A stretch of DNA of 64,000 nucleotides from Trichodelitschia bisporula. Its lineage: Eukaryota; Ascomycota; Dothideomycetes; Phaeotrichales; Phaeotrichaceae. Below are positions 60,410 through 64,000 of the stretch, piece by piece (positions within the stretch are counted from its first letter, which is position 1; the number at the start of each line of letters is the position of its first letter). The notes under the pieces are model-generated. The model was not told the origin of the DNA. It was given only the letters and a program-made list of their open reading frames with translations, and did not search any database. The DNA lies in NCBI GenBank assembly GCA_010356995.1, contig ML996692.1, forward strand, positions 941,933 to 1,005,932, read 5' to 3'. A program made the translations under genes and the position numbers.

Positions 60410-60605
60410 CGTTGGTGAGCGGCACAAAAGTTCCCGCGATGCTTTAGAAGAGAAGTTTCAAAATTTCTCGATGATCCCTGTTCAGCCACTCGACGCCAAG
60501 ATTTCGGAGGTGCACCGCCGTAGTGGAGTCTGGGGTACGGTATTCTCCCTCACGACGACCACGACTACCATCACCATCATCGTCATCATCGTCACCACCT
60601 TCGGC

Positions 60606-60941
60606 ATGTCGACCTGTACCCAAACTGCTAGTCCTCGTACTGCTTCTTTTATCGTCAAAACCAAACAGTCGACGATGGGAGTCCCATTTACCTACCTCTC
60701 CTCCGCCGAGCCACTCCCAACCTTCCAACGGCGCGAATTCCTCACCGGACAGCGCTTCAGTAACCTTCCTATTGCTATCTTTCGCCGAATTCTCGACTTC
60801 CTTCCAGGTGATTCAGTTCCAGAATTCGCCCTTACCTGTCAGGCTACGCATTTCATCTTCGATACTTACGTTACGGAGCTTCCACTGGCCTCCTCTAGAG
60901 GATTTTACGTTCGGATTGATGATTTGGGAGTTGCTAGATAG
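60606..60941 (+). CDS. short F-box-like protein
   Basis: An ATG-started ORF of 111 codons. Its C-terminal half fits the F-box pattern: FSNLPIAIFRRILDFLPGDS, then VPEFALTCQATHFIFD, the typical Leu-Pro...Ile...LP...Leu...Cys arrangement of fungal F-box proteins that recruit substrates to SCF ubiquitin ligase. The N-terminal part is Ser/Thr-rich with a second ATG at 60675. It is short and has no substrate-binding repeats, so it may be the first exon of a longer gene, a truncated copy or a genuine small adaptor. It faces BMS1 across fewer than 200 bp, implying a shared promoter. Confidence 0.45.
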   Translation: MSTCTQTASPRTASFIVKTKQSTMGVPFTYLSSAEPLPTFQRREFLTGQRFSNLPIAIFRRILDFLPGDSVPEFALTCQATHFIFDTYVTELPLASSRGFYVRIDDLGVAR

Positions 60942-61780
60942 ACAGCAAGTTTTTCTGAAATCGACAGCTGTCCGTGTTGCCAGCTGTATCCCTCACACAC
61001 CGCCTGCCCATACACCCCGCTACCTAGTTCAAGTCCAACAATTGGAGGCCCAGTAATCTGCCCAATTTGGCGACGAGCTATCAAGTATCCCACCATCCTC
61101 TCCTTGCAATCCGTCTGCACGAAGTAAGCTCAAAAGCCGTCTTAAATCTTTTCACACGAAACGTTCCCAACCTTGAGCAGCCTTGGCCCTCAGACGGGGG
61201 TCCGGGACCTTGCGTACCGCAGTACTCGGCTCACCATAATCGTATGCCTAAGTGAGAGGTGAGGCTGGCGGTCAAGCATTGCCGGGTCATGCAGCCAAGG
61301 ACGAGATGTTCGGCATTAGGTAAGGTCAGGCCCGAATGCTTGGGTACTGCAACAAAATGCTTTGCTGGTGGCTACGTCAGGATGACCGTTAGGGAGGCAG
61401 CTGTAGGAAAGGCCTTTGTCTGACTTTTGGAACATGACAGACGGTTAGATGCCGAGTAGAAGCCACCTGGGCCCAAAGACTCAGCCTGACTGAAAGAAGT
61501 GAAGCCTGTGTTGTTGTCGTCGCTGGACATGTGACGGGTAAATAGGTGTGGATTGGGAGGCACGGGAAGGACTGGAACGCCGACCCTAGAAACCCTTGCA
61601 CGGCCGAGCCACGCCCTTGAGCCATGAGGTCGAAACGTCAGGGCTGCAACAAAACTCACCACAAACCCCACAAACCCAACGCCTTCGGAGCTTTCTCTCT
61701 CGTCCTATGACACCTACCACCACTGCGTCCTGTCCAATGTAGCATAACGAATTGCAGCCTATCCCGCACCACCACCCACC
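60942..61780. other. spacer and SulP-gene promoter
   Basis: 3' flank of the F-box-like ORF and promoter of the sulfate-transporter-like gene. No convincing frame. The leader just before 61781 is C/A-rich (ACCACCACCCACC). Confidence 0.5.
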
Positions 61781-64000
61781 ATGCCCAACAAAGCTTCCCC
61801 TCCTTCCTCCGCCCGCTCTCGCAGCGTCTCCTCCGTCGACTCTTCCTCTCGCCGCCCTACAGATCCGCACGACCACGCCCCGCACAACCCCTCCCGCCTG
61901 CGTGAGTCCTATGTCCCATCTCCAAGTCCAGAAGAACACATGACGTCGTGGCCTGGCATGCCCGTCGCCGGCGACACCAACGACGAACCAGAGAGTTCAG
62001 TCTCCTGGCACCGCGACGTGCGCTTCGCCGACGACGGTATCCGCGCACCGGACCATGACCCGTTTGCCGGTCCAGCAGCTTCCCGTGATCCGGCGCATGG
62101 AGACGTACTCGACGCAGGGGAACCGACTGCGCACACCAGGTTGCTCGGTTGTGATAACTGGGACAGGGCGTCGGGCTGTGGCTACTCGGAATGCAACCAT
62201 GGGACGTTTTCGCCGCGCGCTACCTCCCCTCCCGCGATGCGGCCTGGGAGTCACCGGAGCTATGGCAGCTTTGGTGGGCACTATGCGTACGAGGATACTA
62301 GCGCTTCTCAGAGGTTGCTGGGCGATGGAGCTATAGACGGTGACAATGGAGGAAATGGGAGGAAAACCAGCACAGCGTGGTTTCCGGCGAAGAAACATGG
62401 CAGCTCAGAGCAGCGGTGGATGTAAGTATTCCTTTGTGGTTGGAAACGCGAAGCTAACGATCTAGGTACATCGCCTACTACGTGCCGTTCTTTAACTGGA
62501 TCCGCCAGTACAAGTGGATATATCTACGAGGCGACTTCATCGCAGCCCTTACTATGGCGTCTTTCTACATTCCTATGGCCCTGTCCTACGCCGACAACCT
62601 GGGTCATGTTCCGCCGGTCCAGGGCCTGTACAGCTTTGTCTTCAATCCGCTGATATACGCGCTGCTCGGCACGTGTCCGCAGATGGTTGTCGGACCAGAA
62701 GCGGCGGGCTCCCTGCTTACGGGACAAGTTGTAAAAGAGAACATCAACAAGGGGAAGTCAGGAGAGGGCGATGACTCGCGCAATGCGGAGATTGCGGGCA
62801 TGGTGACGTTTATGGCAGGCGGGATGATTTTCATGGCGGGTGTGTTTCGACTAGGGTTTTTGGACAACGTGCTTAGCCGGCCGTTTTTGCGTGGGTTTAT
62901 CAGCGCTATTGGTTTTGTCATCTTTATCGATCAGCTCATTCCTGAGCTGGGGCTGAATTCGCTGGCGGAGCATGTAGGCGGCGTTGCGCATGGGAGCTGC
63001 ATCGACAAGGCGATTTTTGTGATTTCGAACATCAGATACACGCATGGCCTCACGGCGGCCGTGTCCTTTGGCTCCTTTGCCATCATTCTTGTGTGCAGGT
63101 AAAGTGGTCTTCAGTTTCTCCGTCCTTTACTAATTGGTCCAGGGAAATGAAAAAGCGCCTCCAACCTCGCTATCCCTCCGTGGCCTATGTCCCAGACCGC
63201 TTCCTCGTCGTCGTCGGGTCCGCAGTGCTCGCGTGGCACTTCAGCTGGGACCGACACGGCCTCGAAGTCTTCGGCAACATCAAGGCACACGGCACGCCTT
63301 TCCGCGTTCACTTCCCCTTCGGCATAACACACCTGAAGTACGCGTCCGACGCCTTTGGCACGGGCTTCGTGATCGCGCTGCTAGGCTTCTTCGAGTCGAG
63401 TGTTGCGGCTAAGAGCATTGGTTCGCATAGCGGTGACCAGGGCCCGGCTATTAGCAATGTGCATCTGAGCGCGAATCGCGAGCTCGTGGCGCTGGGCGTG
63501 GCGAATATAGTGGGTGGGTTGTTCATGGCGCTGCCGGGCTTCGGCGGGTATGGGCGGAGTAAGGTGAATGCGTCGACGGGGGGGCGGACGCCGATGAGTA
63601 GCGTCATCTTGTCGCTCATATCCATCACGTGCGTGCTGTGGCTGCTGCCGTACTTTTACTACGTCCCGGTACGATTCCCCCTTTCCGCAGTTGATCATTC
63701 CTAACAAGAAGCAGAAAGGCGTCCTCTCCGCCATGATCAGCGTAGTCGCCTACTCCCTCCTCGAAGAAGCCCCCCCAGATGTAGCCTTCTTCATCAAAAT
63801 CCGCGGCTACTCCGAGCTCACCCTCATGACGCTCATCTTCCTCTCCACCGTGCTCTGGAACATCAAAATCGGCATCGCGGTCGGGATTGGCCTCTCTGTC
63901 CTCCGCGTCGTGCGTCATTCCACACGCCCACGCATCCAGATCCTAGGCCGCGTCCCTGGCACCACGGATAGGTTTGAGGATGCAGAGCGCGCGCCTGGCG
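61781..64000 (+). CDS. SulP-family anion transporter, runs off the window
   Basis: Membrane transporter of the SulP (SLC26) family, exchanging or co-transporting sulfate or another anion. It is incomplete at the right edge; about 695 codons are visible. Exons are 61781-62421, 62466-63098, 63143-63668 and from 63715 on; introns of 44, 44 and 46 bp have GTAAGT, GTAAAG and GTACGA donors. A long hydrophilic N-terminal tail (about 210 residues, Ser/Pro/Asp/His-rich) precedes the membrane domain, which opens YIAYYVPFFNWIRQYKWIYL. The SulP signature region ASFYIPMALSYADNLGHVPP leads to LYSFVFNPLIYALLGT and QMVVGPEAAGSLL. ALPGFGGYGRSKVNASTGGR is the conserved loop before the last helices. The STAS domain would lie beyond the window. 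The long tail suggests the vacuolar YGR125W/Vsb1-like branch rather than plasma-membrane sulfate permeases; that is inference. Confidence 0.92.

Noticed and set aside
1-64000. tRNA, rRNA or CRISPR features
   Set aside because: No B-box plus A-box arrangement, no rRNA-like sequence and no regularly spaced repeats were seen; CRISPR is not expected in a fungal nuclear genome.

Overview
This window looks like nuclear DNA of a filamentous ascomycete (Pezizomycotina; a Dothideomycete would fit, but I cannot prove the class). The evidence is short introns of about 43-75 bp with GTANGT/GTGAGT donors, CTAAC/CTGAC branch points and CAG/TAG acceptors. Further evidence is large CT-rich leaders and Pezizomycotina-typical genes such as a Medusa-type regulator, a Whi5/Nrm1-like protein and PMP3. 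All gene models below were spliced by hand. For nearly every gene the exon lengths sum to a multiple of three, which is a strong internal check.

Layout. 1-2.2 kb: no recognisable gene. 2.2-14.6 kb: a divergent pair, an OSTA/TMEM184 membrane protein (minus, six exons including an 18-nt microexon) and the giant bridge-like lipid transfer protein Csf1 (plus, about 3207 aa). 14.6-27.4 kb: almost 13 kb with no convincing protein gene, ending in a CT-rich leader for a Medusa-type developmental regulator (27.4-29.7 kb). 29.7-34.4 kb: long 3' flank and gene-poor DNA. 34.4-36.9 kb: an OPT oligopeptide transporter. 38.7-39.3 kb: glucosamine-6-phosphate N-acetyltransferase (chitin precursor pathway). 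39.9-42.9 kb: a phytanoyl-CoA dioxygenase-like enzyme and a Gfo/Idh/MocA oxidoreductase in tandem. 43.1-44.3 kb: a small patch rich in inverted and direct repeats. 44.8-45.9 kb: an MDR-type oxidoreductase.

47.9-52.7 kb: carnitine acetyltransferase and mitochondrial malate dehydrogenase, divergently transcribed from one 1.4-kb promoter region. The spliced carnitine acetyltransferase carries both an N-terminal mitochondrial presequence and a C-terminal AKL peroxisomal signal, with an internal ATG between them. Together the two genes suit growth on acetate or fatty acids (acetyl-unit shuttle plus malate oxidation). 53.4-53.7 kb: PMP3 proteolipid. 54.4-54.6 kb: a 10-N assembly gap flanked by two copies of the same 119 bp. 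54.6-55.6 kb: a Whi5/Nrm1-like G1/S repressor. 56.8-60.4 kb: ribosome-biogenesis GTPase BMS1. 60.6-60.9 kb: a short F-box-like ORF head-to-head with BMS1. 61.8 kb to the right edge: an incomplete SulP-family transporter.

The window is mostly ordinary housekeeping sequence. The most interesting points are the dual-targeting architecture of carnitine acetyltransferase, the large gene-poor region ahead of the Medusa gene, the repeat-rich patch at 43-44 kb, the abrupt C-ending to G-ending codon switches inside genes, and the false-looking duplication at the gap. No rRNA, tRNA, CRISPR or clear transposon was recognised.
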